DNA of 49,180 nt from contig DASYQV010000282.1 in NCBI GenBank assembly GCA_036005125.1, positions 1-49,180 on the forward strand, written 5' to 3'. The translations under genes were made by a program, and so were the position numbers. This document shows, piece by piece, positions 8,063-15,939 of the stretch. The notes under the pieces are model-generated. The model had not been told where the DNA came from and did not search any database. It was given only the letters and a program-made list of their open reading frames with translations. The DNA is from DASYQV01 sp036005125. Its GTDB lineage: Bacteria > Acidobacteriota > Vicinamibacteria > Vicinamibacterales > UBA2999. Each line of letters begins with the position of its first letter. The stretch's first letter is position 1.

Positions 8063-8785
8063 ATGCAGATCAAGACCCGCGTGTGGAGCGTTGGCAAGGT
8101 GCTCCTGCTGGTCGGGGCCGTGGTCTCGACGTTCTTCTTGTTTGCCGGCATTTCGATGCGCGTGGCGCTCCGCGCGCGCGAGGTACAGGTGCCCGATCTC
8201 CGAGGGCACGACGTCAAGGACGCGTCGCAGTCGCTGGCCGAGATCGGCCTCGGGCTGCGTGTGGACGATATCCGGCGGCCCGATGCGCGCGTGCCCGCCG
8301 GCCGAATCATGCAACAGGATCCTTTCCCGGGCGTCCAGGCCCGACGGCAGCGCACGATTCGCGTCTGGCTCAGCGCAGGGGTTGCGTCGACGACGGTGCC
8401 GGCGCTCGTCGGACAGACGGAACGTACTGCGCGCATCCGGCTCCATCAGGACAGCCTCGCGCTCGCGTCGGTTACCGAGTTCCGCTCGCCCGAGTATCCG
8501 ACCGATGTCATCGTTGCGCAGGAGCCGCCGCCTTTGACCAAAGGCGCGCAGGTCTCGCTGCTCGTCAATCGGGGCGACCAGGCCGCGACCTTTGTGATGC
8601 CGGACCTCATCGGACTCAACGGCGAACGAGCGGCCGACGTGCTGCGCGCCCGGGGCTTCCGGGTGAGCATCGTCGGCCAGCAGCCGTATCCGGGCGTGCC
8701 GCCGGGTACGGTCGTGCGGCAGCAGCCGGCGGGCGGCTTCCAGGTGGGACCGGCGGAAGCGATTTCGATCGAGGTGAGCCGGTGA
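8063..8785 (+). CDS. membrane-anchored protein with three PASTA domains, no kinase domain
   Basis: 240 residues from the ATG at 8063 (an in-frame TTG six bases earlier is less likely). One N-terminal transmembrane segment (about 9-33, GKVLLLVGAVVSTFFLFAGI) is followed by three PASTA repeats, each opening with a V/M-P-[DA]-L-x-G motif: VPDLRGHDVKDA near 40, VPALVGQTERTA near 112 and MPDLIGLNGERA near 183. PASTA modules usually sit outside the cell and bind muropeptides or cell-wall intermediates. There is no Ser/Thr kinase or penicillin-binding domain. It lies between rsmB and rpe, where Firmicutes carry the PASTA kinase PrkC. The end overlaps the rpe start (GTGA). Confidence 0.9.
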   Translation: MQIKTRVWSVGKVLLLVGAVVSTFFLFAGISMRVALRAREVQVPDLRGHDVKDASQSLAEIGLGLRVDDIRRPDARVPAGRIMQQDPFPGVQARRQRTIRVWLSAGVASTTVPALVGQTERTARIRLHQDSLALASVTEFRSPEYPTDVIVAQEPPPLTKGAQVSLLVNRGDQAATFVMPDLIGLNGERAADVLRARGFRVSIVGQQPYPGVPPGTVVRQQPAGGFQVGPAEAISIEVSR

Positions 8786-9489
8786 CGCCTGCCGCTCGCG
8801 CCGGCGCGCCGCTCCAAATCGCGCCGTCGATCCTGTCGGCCGATTTCGGCGCGCTCAGCCGTGACATTGCCGCCGTGGAGCGGGGCGGCGCCGATTTGAT
8901 TCACGTGGACGTGATGGACGGCCACTTCGTGCCGAACATCACGATCGGACCGCCCGTGGTCCGCGCGATCAAGCGCGTCGCCACGCGCCCGCTCGATGTG
9001 CATCTGATGATCGAGGAGCCCGACCGGTACCTCGAGGCGTTTGTCGAGGCAGGCGCCTCGATGATCTCGGTGCACGTCGAAGCCGTGCCTCACCTGCATC
9101 GTACGATCACGCACATCAAGAAGCTTGGCGCCCGAGCCGGAGCCGTGCTCAATCCGTCCACGCCGGCGGTGGCGCTCGACGACATCGCGGGCGTCCTCGA
9201 TTACGTGCTCGTGATGTCGGTGAACCCGGGCTTTGGCGGACAGTCGTTCATCCCGCACAGTCTGGAGAAGGTGCGACGCGTTGCGAAGGTCCTGACGCGG
9301 AACGGCGCGGACATTCCTATCGAGATCGACGGCGGCATCGACGCGCGCAACGTCGCGCACGTGGTTGCCGCGGGCGCCAGCATCATCGTCGCCGGCACCG
9401 CAATCTTCGGCGCGCCCGATGCCGAGCAGGCCACGCGCGACCTGCGGATGGCTGCGACGGCGCAGGCTCCGACCGGTTTGCGCGCATGA
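8782..9489 (+). CDS. rpe: ribulose-phosphate 3-epimerase
   Basis: It interconverts ribulose-5-phosphate and xylulose-5-phosphate in the pentose phosphate pathway. 235 residues from a GTG that overlaps the upstream TGA; a longer open frame extends upstream but overlaps the PASTA gene and carries no family sequence. Signatures: IAPSILSADFGAL near 14, HVDVMDGHFVPNITIGP near 43 (metal ligand and catalytic Asp), DVHLMIEEPDRY near 73, MSVNPGFGGQ near 146 and EIDGGID near 181 (second catalytic Asp). The TIM-barrel order is complete. The 3' end overlaps the thioesterase gene by four bases. Confidence 0.96.
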   Translation: MTPAARAGAPLQIAPSILSADFGALSRDIAAVERGGADLIHVDVMDGHFVPNITIGPPVVRAIKRVATRPLDVHLMIEEPDRYLEAFVEAGASMISVHVEAVPHLHRTITHIKKLGARAGAVLNPSTPAVALDDIAGVLDYVLVMSVNPGFGGQSFIPHSLEKVRRVAKVLTRNGADIPIEIDGGIDARNVAHVVAAGASIIVAGTAIFGAPDAEQATRDLRMAATAQAPTGLRA

Positions 9490-9905
9490 CCATCCTCGAC
9501 CAGGTCGGGCCGACACGCCGCACAACGGTTCGCGTCCGCTACGCCGACACCGATCGGATGGGCGTGGTCTACTACGCCAACTACTTTGTCTGGTTCGAGG
9601 TGGGACGGACCGAGTGGCTGCGCGAAACGGGCTGGAGCTACCGTGACATGGAGTCCGACGGCGGCGTGGCGCTCCCGGTGATCGAGGCGCACTGCGATTA
9701 TCGACAATCGGCGCGCTACGATGACGTGTTGGAGATTCGGACACGTGCCACGCTGCTGACACCGGTGCGCGTCCGCTTCGACTACGAGATCGTGCGGACG
9801 AGCGATGACGTCATCGCGGCCACCGGCCACACCGTACATGCAGCGCTCGACGCAGGCGGTCGGCCACGCCGTCTGCCGGAGCGCGTCCGGATGATGCTGT
9901 CATGA
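9486..9905 (+). CDS. acyl-CoA thioesterase of the YbgC / 4-hydroxybenzoyl-CoA thioesterase family
   Basis: 139 residues, one hotdog domain. The family motif is clear: VRYADTDRMGVVYYANYF around 18-35 with the catalytic Asp, followed by WFEVGRTEWLRETG. YbgC-type enzymes hydrolyse acyl-CoA thioesters and in Proteobacteria are linked to the Tol-Pal envelope system; whether that link holds here cannot be seen. The start overlaps rpe (ATGA). The next gene is bamD, another envelope gene, but separated by 119 bp with its own promoter-like box. Confidence 0.88.
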   Translation: MTILDQVGPTRRTTVRVRYADTDRMGVVYYANYFVWFEVGRTEWLRETGWSYRDMESDGGVALPVIEAHCDYRQSARYDDVLEIRTRATLLTPVRVRFDYEIVRTSDDVIAATGHTVHAALDAGGRPRRLPERVRMMLS

Positions 9906-9916
9906 TGGCGCACGCC

Positions 9917-9932
9917 CGGCCGGAACCGGCCG
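9917..9932 (+). terminator. GC-rich hairpin after the thioesterase gene
   Basis: CGGCCGGAACCGGCCG, a compact self-complementary stem, begins 11 bp after the stop. There is no T-tract, so the terminator role is uncertain. Confidence 0.3.
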
Positions 9933-9941
9933 CCGTCTGTC

Positions 9942-9947
9942 TACAAT
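9942..9947 (+). promoter_or_regulatory. -10-like box upstream of bamD
   Basis: TACAAT lies 77 bp before the bamD start with no good -35. The resulting leader would hold a GGAGGAC...GCCTCCTCC inverted repeat around 9952-9981. Confidence 0.3.
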
Positions 9948-10024
9948 ATCTGGAGGACTCGTGCATGATGTGCCTCCTCCGGGACCTCATTGGGTGTTCA
10001 CCGATCGGCGTTCATCAAAGCTGA

Positions 10025-10816
10025 ATGATTGCGAGAGTCCTTCGTAGATTCCGGGCGCGTTCGAGCGGCGCCGTGTTGATAGCTGTGTTCCTGGTCGCGT
10101 GTGGAGGAAAGAAATCAGCCATCCCGCCAGGAACGGCTCAGCCGGACAAGTTTCTTTTCGACCGGGGAAATGCTGAGCTCAAGGACAAGAGCTGGCTCCG
10201 GGCGCGCGAATACTTCCGCCAGATTGTCGACAACTATCCCCAGAGCCCGCTCCGCCCGGACGCAAAGCTCGGGGTGGGTGACACCTACCTCGGGGAGAAC
10301 ACGGCCGAGTCGCTCGTGCTCGCTGCCAACGAATTCCGGGAGTTCATCACCTTCTACCCCACCAACGCGCGGGCCGATTACGCTCAGTACAAGCTCGCCA
10401 TGAGCCACTACAACCAGATGCGCAGGCCCGAGCGCGACCAGACGGAAACGCGCGAGTCTGTCAAGGAGTTCGAGGTCTTCTTCGAGCGGTATCCGAACAG
10501 CGCCCTCACGCCCGAGGTGAAGGTGAAATGGCGTGAAGCGCGCGACCGCCTGAGCGAAGCGTCCTTTCGCGTGGGGTATTTTTATTTCCGCTCCCGCTGG
10601 TATCCGGGCGCCATCGACCGCTTCCGGAGCGTGCTGAAGGAGGACCCGGGGTATAGCGGCCGGGACGCCGTGTACTACTATCTGGCGGAGTCTCTCGCCC
10701 GAACCGATAAGAAAGCAGAGGCAATCCCGCTCTTCCAACGGCTGCTCGAGGAATTCGAGCAGAGCGAGCACCTGGCCGACGCCAGGAAGCGTCTCGAAGA
10801 GCTGAAGACTCAATAA
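10025..10816 (+). CDS. bamD: outer membrane assembly lipoprotein BamD
   Basis: An essential part of the BAM machine that inserts beta-barrel proteins, held to the inner leaflet of the outer membrane by lipid. 263 residues. The N-terminus is a lipoprotein signal peptide with lipobox L-V-A-C (Cys about residue 26). Tandem TPR-like repeats follow, including FLFDRGNAELKDKSWLRARE near 46-65 and VYYYLAESLARTDKKAEAIP near 218-237, the usual BamD layout. BamD is the best match; a generic TPR lipoprotein (CpoB-like) is the alternative. Confidence 0.85.
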   Translation: MIARVLRRFRARSSGAVLIAVFLVACGGKKSAIPPGTAQPDKFLFDRGNAELKDKSWLRAREYFRQIVDNYPQSPLRPDAKLGVGDTYLGENTAESLVLAANEFREFITFYPTNARADYAQYKLAMSHYNQMRRPERDQTETRESVKEFEVFFERYPNSALTPEVKVKWREARDRLSEASFRVGYFYFRSRWYPGAIDRFRSVLKEDPGYSGRDAVYYYLAESLARTDKKAEAIPLFQRLLEEFEQSEHLADARKRLEELKTQ

Positions 10817-10832
10817 CTTATCGGGAGAGACC

Positions 10833-11741
10833 ATGACCCGCAATCAACGAGCGGCCGCCCCCGGGGCCCCCAGAAGGTCGTACTACAGCTCTGAACGACC
10901 TTCCGGGGACCTCGGCCCTGGGCCGCGTCGGAGCGCCTGTTCTGCGCTCCGGCAACCCCGGGGTCTCCACCGCGCCTGCGCGGTGGGGTGGGAGATGGCA
11001 GGGACCCTGGCGCTGCTGGCGGTCGCGACGCTGCAGGGCGCGGCTCAGAGCGCTCCGGCTCCGGCCCCCACCGGGCTTACCGCGGAAGTACTGGCGCTGG
11101 CGTGCGCGCCGCGTCCGGCGTTCGAGATCCCGCCGATGCCCCTCCGGATCACCGGCGGCCAGGACTCGACGATCCGCCGCACCTATGCACCCGGCGACCT
11201 GCTGACCATCAACGCAGGCACCGACAACGGCATCGAGGTCGGGCAGCAGTACTACACGCGGCGTCTGATGCGCGACTACCAGCAGCGTGTGTCGCGTGCG
11301 GCGCCCGGCAGCATCCGCACGACCGGCTGGGTCAGGGTTTACGCCGTTGATACCCAGATGTCGCTGGCGACGATCGAGCATGCATGCGAGACGATTGATG
11401 TCGGCGATTATCTCGAGCCGTTCGAGCTGCCCGTCGTGCCGGCCCCGGAGACCACCACGGCCAAGCCGCAGCGGGAAAACTACGGCCGCATCATGTTCGG
11501 CAACGACTTCCGTCAAACGTTCGGCAAGGGTGATCTGTTCGTGGTCAACCGTGGGAGCGACCACGGCGTGACGCCGGGCGCGCGGTTCGTCGTCTACCGT
11601 GACAAGCGGGTTCCGGAGAACTTCCTCTTCGAGCTCGGCGAGGCGGTGGCGATGCAGGTCGGTCCGGAGGCTTCGACCCTGCAGGTCACGATCGCGCGCG
11701 ATGCGCTCCGCGCCGGCGACTACGTGGCGATCCGCAAATAA
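10833..11741 (+). CDS. secreted protein with two internal GD-L-x-x-N-x-G-x-D-x-G repeats; N-terminus altered by hairpin insertion
   Basis: 302 residues from an ATG with GGGAGAG just upstream. The first 54 residues are Arg/Pro/Ser-rich and encoded by a cluster of four hairpins; a normal signal peptide (MAGTLALLAVATLQGAAQS) begins only at residue 55. The ATG at 10995, or a GTG just before it, is thus an alternative start that gives a standard secreted protein. The mature part holds two related units: GDLLTINAGTDNGIEVGQQY near 127-146 and GDLFVVNRGSDHGVTPGARF near 237-256, reminiscent of the C-terminal beta-domain of flagellar protein FlgT and LysM-associated envelope proteins. I do not know a function. 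It follows bamD closely (16 bp), so an envelope role is plausible. Confidence 0.8.
   Translation: MTRNQRAAAPGAPRRSYYSSERPSGDLGPGPRRSACSALRQPRGLHRACAVGWEMAGTLALLAVATLQGAAQSAPAPAPTGLTAEVLALACAPRPAFEIPPMPLRITGGQDSTIRRTYAPGDLLTINAGTDNGIEVGQQYYTRRLMRDYQQRVSRAAPGSIRTTGWVRVYAVDTQMSLATIEHACETIDVGDYLEPFELPVVPAPETTTAKPQRENYGRIMFGNDFRQTFGKGDLFVVNRGSDHGVTPGARFVVYRDKRVPENFLFELGEAVAMQVGPEASTLQVTIARDALRAGDYVAIRK
10858..10990 (+). repeat. cluster of hairpins inside the 5' coding region
   Basis: Consecutive inverted repeats: GAAGGTCG (10873-10880) with CGACCTTC (10896-10903); GGAGCGC (10930-10936) with GCGCTCC (10944-10950); CCACCGCGC (10967-10975) with GCGCGGTGG (10978-10986); plus GGCCC/GGGCC around 10914-10923. 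It separates the ribosome site from the signal peptide. Confidence 0.8.
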
Positions 11742-11742
11742 C

Positions 11743-11850
11743 GCCACGAAAGCCACGAAGATAATTAGCCACGAAGGGCACGAGGTCACGAAGGCAAAAC
11801 CAAGAGAACTTTCTCTTTGTTCTCTTCGTGCGCTTCGTGTGCTTCGTGGC
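11743..11850. repeat. intergenic tandem-word inverted repeat (CCACGAAG / CTTCGTGG)
   Basis: The left arm has repeated GCCACGAA, GGCACGAGG, TCACGAAGG words; the right arm (11820-11850) has TTCGTGCGCTTCGTGTGCTTCGTGGC. It fills the space between the convergent ends of the secreted protein gene and pgsA. Confidence 0.85.
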
Positions 11851-11864
11851 AGTCGTCGCGCGCG

Positions 11865-12473
11865 CTACACGGCCCGGCGCTCGGACTGCTGCGCGCGCGC
11901 GAGATTCAGGTCCGTCACGCGCGCGTTCAGCATCACCTGGAACCGGCGGTAATAGTCGATCGCCGATACGACCGCGGCCGCCATCACCACCCACAGCGCG
12001 GCATGTCCCACGGGCGCCAGCCATGGCAGCGGGCCTCCTCCGAGGATCAGCAGGAGGATGGCCGTGACCTGCGACGCCATTTTGATCTTCCCGAGCCGCG
12101 ACGCCGGAATGGTGATGCCCCTCGTGTAGGCGATGCTGCGCAGGCCCGTGATCGCGAACTCGCGTCCGATGACGAGCGCCACCATCCACGCCGGAGCGAG
12201 ATCGAGCTGCACCAGCGAGATGAACGCCGCCGACGTGAGTAGCTTGTCCGCGATCGGATCCATCATCTGCCCGAGCCACGTGACCTGCCGACGACGCCGC
12301 GCGACGTAGCCATCGAGCCAGTCCGTGATCGACGCCAGCCCGAAGATTGCCGCGCCCGCGAGCTCCTTCGAGACACCGAACACCTGACGTCCCTCGAACT
12401 CGGTGAGGAGGACGACCATCAGGAGAGGCACGAGAAAGATGCGGACGAGTGTCAGCGAGTTCGGGAGGTTCAT
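11865..12473 (-). CDS. pgsA: CDP-diacylglycerol-glycerol-3-phosphate 3-phosphatidyltransferase
   Basis: It makes phosphatidylglycerophosphate, the precursor of phosphatidylglycerol and cardiolipin, in the inner membrane. 202 residues from the ATG at 12473 (MNLPNSLTLVRI, the standard family opening); upstream in-frame starts would run into the promoter of the divergent gene. The CDP-alcohol phosphotransferase motif D-G-x2-A-R-x8-G-x3-D-x3-D is complete in DWLDGYVARRRRQ...LGQMMDPIADK, about residues 50-78. Several hydrophobic helices follow. It is convergent with the secreted protein gene and divergent from the nucleotidyltransferase, 39 bp between starts. PssA-like specificity is less likely given the NxxTLVR opening. 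Confidence 0.93.
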   Translation of the reverse strand: MNLPNSLTLVRIFLVPLLMVVLLTEFEGRQVFGVSKELAGAAIFGLASITDWLDGYVARRRRQVTWLGQMMDPIADKLLTSAAFISLVQLDLAPAWMVALVIGREFAITGLRSIAYTRGITIPASRLGKIKMASQVTAILLLILGGGPLPWLAPVGHAALWVVMAAAVVSAIDYYRRFQVMLNARVTDLNLARAQQSERRAV

Positions 12474-12495
12474 GCGACGGCTGCATTCTATCGTG

Positions 12496-12501
12496 TATGA
12501 T
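12496..12501 (+). promoter_or_regulatory. -10 box before the sugar nucleotidyltransferase gene
   Basis: TATGAT, preceded directly by TG, ends 11 bp before the ATG at 12513, giving a leader of about 5 nt. No -35 match is evident. Confidence 0.4.
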
Positions 12502-12512
12502 CGTTGATTGTC

Positions 12513-13571
12513 ATGAAGGCGATCCTTCTCGTTGGGGGCAAGGGTACGCGTCTGCGACCGCTCACGATTCATACACCGAAGCCGATCGTCCCGATCTTCA
12601 ATCGGCCGCTGCTCTATTACCAGCTCGACCTTCTGAAGCAGGTACCCGAAATCGATGAGGTCGTCCTCAGCCTCAATTACCAGCCGAGACGGATCGAAGA
12701 GATCTTCGGCGATGGCGACGGCCTCGGCATCAAGATTCGCTACGTCGTCGAGCCGGCGCCATTAGGTACCGCGGGGGCCATCAAGTACGCCGGCGACAAG
12801 CTCACCGAGTCGGTCGTTGTCTTCAACGGAGACATCCTGACCGAAGTTGATCTCGCCGCGGTCATCCGGCTGCATCGCGAGCGGAAGGCGCGCGCGACCA
12901 TCGTGCTCACCCCGGTTGACAACCCGACGGCCTACGGCCTCGTCGAGACCGATACCGACGGGAACATCCGGCGCTTTCTCGAAAAGCCGAAACCGGAAGA
13001 GATCACGACGAACAACATCAACGCGGGCATCTATGTCCTCGAGCCCGATACCTTCGATCGCATCCCGAGCAATGTCGCCTGGTCGATCGAGCGCAGCTAT
13101 TTCCCGTCGCTCATCGAGCGGGGCGAGACGTTCGTGGCGTACATCGACCACGGGTACTGGATCGACATCGGCACACCGGAGAAGTACGTCCAGGTGCATC
13201 GCGACATCATGGACAAGCGCTTTCCGGCGCTGCCATTCAGGGATCTGGCGGCACCGCACGCCTGGATCGACAGCGGAGCGCGGATTGAGGACGGCGCGAC
13301 GATCGAGGGGCCCTGCTTCATCGACGAGGGCGTGCTCGTGAAGCCGGGCGCTCGCATCGGACGCTATTCGGTGGTCGGCCGGCAGTGCCATATCGAGGAA
13401 GACGCACGCGTCGAGGGGGCGATTGTGTGGCAGAACTCCCGGATCGGACGGGATGCGGCGCTGTACGACGCCGTGCTCGGCCGCAACTGCCACATCGGAC
13501 GCTGCGTCTCCGTCAATTCCGGTACGGTGCTCGGCGATCGTTCCGCTCTGACCGACTATACGCGCGTATGA
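12513..13571 (+). CDS. sugar-1-phosphate nucleotidyltransferase with C-terminal left-handed beta-helix (mannose-1-phosphate guanylyltransferase-like)
   Basis: 352 residues from the ATG at 12513. The nucleotidyltransferase domain (about 1-235) opens with KAILLVGGKGTRLRPLT, the NTP-binding signature, and has VFNGDILTEVDL near 107 and FLEKPKPEE near 154. The C-terminal third has hexapeptide-type repeats (IDSGARIEDGATIEGPCFID and onward), as in GDP-mannose or dTDP-glucose pyrophosphorylases. Substrate cannot be fixed from sequence; the directly following phosphohexomutase favours mannose-1-phosphate, hence GDP-mannose for exopolysaccharide or glycosylation. The stop overlaps the next start (ATGA). 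Confidence 0.88.
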   Translation: MKAILLVGGKGTRLRPLTIHTPKPIVPIFNRPLLYYQLDLLKQVPEIDEVVLSLNYQPRRIEEIFGDGDGLGIKIRYVVEPAPLGTAGAIKYAGDKLTESVVVFNGDILTEVDLAAVIRLHRERKARATIVLTPVDNPTAYGLVETDTDGNIRRFLEKPKPEEITTNNINAGIYVLEPDTFDRIPSNVAWSIERSYFPSLIERGETFVAYIDHGYWIDIGTPEKYVQVHRDIMDKRFPALPFRDLAAPHAWIDSGARIEDGATIEGPCFIDEGVLVKPGARIGRYSVVGRQCHIEEDARVEGAIVWQNSRIGRDAALYDAVLGRNCHIGRCVSVNSGTVLGDRSALTDYTRV

Positions 13572-14923
13572 AATTCCATCCCGGCATCTTCAAGGCATAC
13601 GACGTCCGCGGCCTCTACCCCGACGAGATCGACGAACAGATAACACGCGCAATCGGACGCGGGTTCGTGACGTACCTGCAGGCGCGCCGCATCGGCGTCT
13701 CGCACGACATGCGCGTTTCGTCGCCCGCGCTTGCCACCGCGTTCATCGACGGCGCCCGCGCGCAGGGCGCCGATGTCGTCGACTACGGCATGCTCGGGAC
13801 CGACATGCTCTATTTCGCGGTGGTCCACGATCGGCTGGACGGCGGCGCCCAGATCACCGCGTCACACAACCCGAAGCAGTACAACGGCATCAAGATGGTG
13901 CGCGAAGGGGCCCTGCCGCTCAGCGGGGATGCCGGCATCGCTGACATCCGCGAGATGATTGCGGGGAATGCCCTGCCGCCGCCCGCCGGCCAGGCCGGTT
14001 CGGTGACGAAGCGGAACATCGTGCCGCAGTACCTTGACAACATCATGTCGTTCATCGACCCGCCGGTGATCAAGCCGTTCAACGTGGTCGCCGACGCGGG
14101 CAACGGGATGGCGGGGCTCGTGGCGCCGCTGATGTTCGAGTCGCTGCCATGCCGTGTCACCACGCTCTGCTTCGAGATCGACGGGACCTTCCCCAATCAC
14201 GAGGCCAATCCGCTCATCGAGGAGAACCGGCGCGATATCACCGCCGAGGTGATCCGCCGGAAGGCCGACGTCGGCATCGCGTGGGACGGAGACGCGGACC
14301 GGTGCTTCTTTCTCGACGGCAAGGGCGAGTTCATTTCAGGGGATTTCATCACGGCGCTGCTGGCCGAGGCCTTCCTGCTGAAGCACCCTGGAGCAACCAT
14401 CATCTACGACCTCCGCGCCAGCCGCGCGGTCAAGGACACGGTCGAGCGTCTCGGAGGCCGCGCGCTGATGAACCGCGTCGGTCACGCGTTCATCAAGCGC
14501 CGGATGCGCGAGGAGGACGCGATCTTCGGCGGCGAGGTGACCGGACACTACTATTTCCGCGACTTCTCCTACGCGGACAACGGGTTCATTCCGGCGCTCC
14601 TCATCCTGGAGCTCATGTCGAAGAAGAACCAGTCGCTCCGCGAGCTGCTTCAGCCGTACCGCGAGCGCTACTTCATCTCCGGTGAAATCAATACCAAATT
14701 GCCCAATATGGACGACGTGCCGCGCAAGCTCGCGGCCATCGAGTCGCGGTATGGGGACGCTCGTCTCGCGACGCTCGATGGCATCTCCGTGGATTACCCG
14801 GACTGGCATTTCAACGTACGCCCGTCGAACACGGAACCGCTGCTGCGCCTGAACCTGGAGGCGGAGACGCCGGAGCTGATGGAGCAGAAACGCGACGAAG
14901 TGCTCCACGTGATTCGAGGATGA
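13568..14923 (+). CDS. phosphomannomutase / phosphoglucomutase
   Basis: 451 residues; an alpha-D-phosphohexomutase that moves phosphate between C6 and C1 of mannose or glucose. All four domain signatures are present: IFKAYDVRGLYPDEI near 7, the phosphoserine loop QITASHNPKQYNGIK near 97-111 with Ser at the catalytic position, the metal-binding DGDADRC near 240, the sugar-binding GGEVTGHYYFRD near 320 and the phosphate-binding RPSNTEPLLR near 419. The ATGA overlap with the upstream nucleotidyltransferase makes a two-gene sugar-nucleotide unit of the AlgC/ManB type. Confidence 0.93.
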   Translation: MKFHPGIFKAYDVRGLYPDEIDEQITRAIGRGFVTYLQARRIGVSHDMRVSSPALATAFIDGARAQGADVVDYGMLGTDMLYFAVVHDRLDGGAQITASHNPKQYNGIKMVREGALPLSGDAGIADIREMIAGNALPPPAGQAGSVTKRNIVPQYLDNIMSFIDPPVIKPFNVVADAGNGMAGLVAPLMFESLPCRVTTLCFEIDGTFPNHEANPLIEENRRDITAEVIRRKADVGIAWDGDADRCFFLDGKGEFISGDFITALLAEAFLLKHPGATIIYDLRASRAVKDTVERLGGRALMNRVGHAFIKRRMREEDAIFGGEVTGHYYFRDFSYADNGFIPALLILELMSKKNQSLRELLQPYRERYFISGEINTKLPNMDDVPRKLAAIESRYGDARLATLDGISVDYPDWHFNVRPSNTEPLLRLNLEAETPELMEQKRDEVLHVIRG

Positions 14924-14949
14924 CCGCGGGTCTCTGGAACACAGGAGGT

Positions 14950-15027
14950 GGGAGTTAGGAGTTAGAGTGAATCGTGCCTTCACCGCACTCTGACTCCTGA
15001 TTCCTGACTCCTGATTCCTGATTCCTA
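14950..15027. repeat. intergenic tandem-word inverted repeat (GGAGTTA / TGACTCC, TGATTCC)
   Basis: Left arm GGGAGTTAGGAGTTAGAGTG; right arm (14986-15027) CACTCTGACTCC followed by repeated TGATTCC/TGACTCC words. It separates the phosphohexomutase from the tRNA promoter. Confidence 0.85.
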
Positions 15028-15037
15028 TTTGCGGCCG

Positions 15038-15046
15038 TGGTACAAT
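15038..15046 (+). promoter_or_regulatory. extended -10 promoter for tRNA-Gly
   Basis: TGGTACAAT lies 14 bp before the mature tRNA 5' end; a TG-n extended -10. A -35 is not clear. Confidence 0.5.
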
Positions 15047-15060
15047 CTGCCTTCACGGAC

Positions 15061-15134
15061 GCGGGCTTAGCATAGTGGTAATGCTCTGGCTTCCCAAGCC
15101 AGCTAGACGGGTTCGATTCCCGTAGCCCGCTCCA
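15061..15134 (+). tRNA. tRNA-Gly (anticodon CCC)
   Basis: Cloverleaf: acceptor GCGGGCT pairs with AGCCCGC; D arm AGCATAGTGGTAATGCT; anticodon stem CTGGC/GCCAG around loop TTCCCAA giving anticodon CCC (reads GGG glycine); T arm CGGGTTCGATTCCCG. Discriminator T and encoded CCA at 15131-15134. Confidence 0.96.
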
Positions 15135-15235
15135 CATTCACCTTTCCCTTCCTGAGCGGCTTTTCCTTCGCGCAAGGGGCGCACGACGTCTTCGCGATCC
15201 GGCAGTTGCCCTGGAGACCGGCGTCAAGGCCCGGT

Positions 15236-15937
15236 CTATCGGAGCGATACGCCGACGGTTGCCGCGAAAAGGGTTGCGCCTGGCGTTCCGGGACTCGCCG
15301 CCTGTTCCCTGCCCGGCGACAGCCGGTGGAAGCGGACGTCGAACCCAAACGCCATATGACGGTTCAGGAACCATCGCGCGCCGCCTCCGAAGTTGATGGA
15401 CATGACGCTCCCCGAGCTTCGTGTGGCGGCAGCAGTCGCGGTCTGGCTGGCTCCGGCGACCGGGGTGGCCCGCGTTTCGATCGAACCGAGCCCGGCGCCT
15501 GCACTGAGATAGCTCCAGCCATCGACGGTGCCGAAGTTGAACGAGACCTGCGGAGCGATTGTCGTGACTGTGCTTTCGACGTCGGGCAATACCCGCGCAG
15601 CAGTTGATCCTGTCTGCCCCGTCTGGCCGCTGACAGGTGCGGCGGTGACCGTCGAGGATGTTCCCCGGACACGCGCGATATTGAGGCCGACCCCCATGCG
15701 CTTCCCGAAGACCGTGAGTGGATAGACATGTCCGCCGACGTCGAAACCGAACCCCCGCGACGGCACGCCTGTGCCCTGAGGAACCGGCGGGAAGAAATCG
15801 GTGTTGGGAAGCGCGCTCATCGCTCCGCGCACGTCAATGACGTGCGGGCCAGGTGGGCCGGGTGGTGTTTGTGGCGATACCGGCGTGCCGAGCACGCCGA
15901 CAATGAAGATGAGAACGATGGCCGCTCGAGGCGGCAT
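15236..15937 (-). CDS. probable outer membrane beta-barrel-type protein
   Basis: 233 residues from the ATG at 15937. A signal peptide (about 1-22, AAIVLIFIVGVLGTPVSPQ) is followed by a short Pro-rich stretch, then alternating Gly/aromatic strands such as GFGFDVGGHVYPLTVFG, GKRMGVGLNIARV, GWSYLSAGAGLGSIETR, and a C-terminal strand TLFAATVGVSLR ending in an aromatic-free Arg, so the barrel call is moderate. The open frame continues upstream through structured repeat copy 1, but that part has no coding character. Same strand as the 97-residue gene upstream; the repeat element forms the entire intercistronic segment. Unknown function. Confidence 0.75.
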   Translation of the reverse strand: MPPRAAIVLIFIVGVLGTPVSPQTPPGPPGPHVIDVRGAMSALPNTDFFPPVPQGTGVPSRGFGFDVGGHVYPLTVFGKRMGVGLNIARVRGTSSTVTAAPVSGQTGQTGSTAARVLPDVESTVTTIAPQVSFNFGTVDGWSYLSAGAGLGSIETRATPVAGASQTATAAATRSSGSVMSINFGGGARWFLNRHMAFGFDVRFHRLSPGREQAASPGTPGATLFAATVGVSLR

Positions 15938-15939
15938 CG

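Noticed and set aside
7930..8781. Long plus-strand frame continuing upstream of rpe.
   Set aside because: It overlaps the PASTA gene in another frame, and rpe family sequence starts only after the GTG at 8782.
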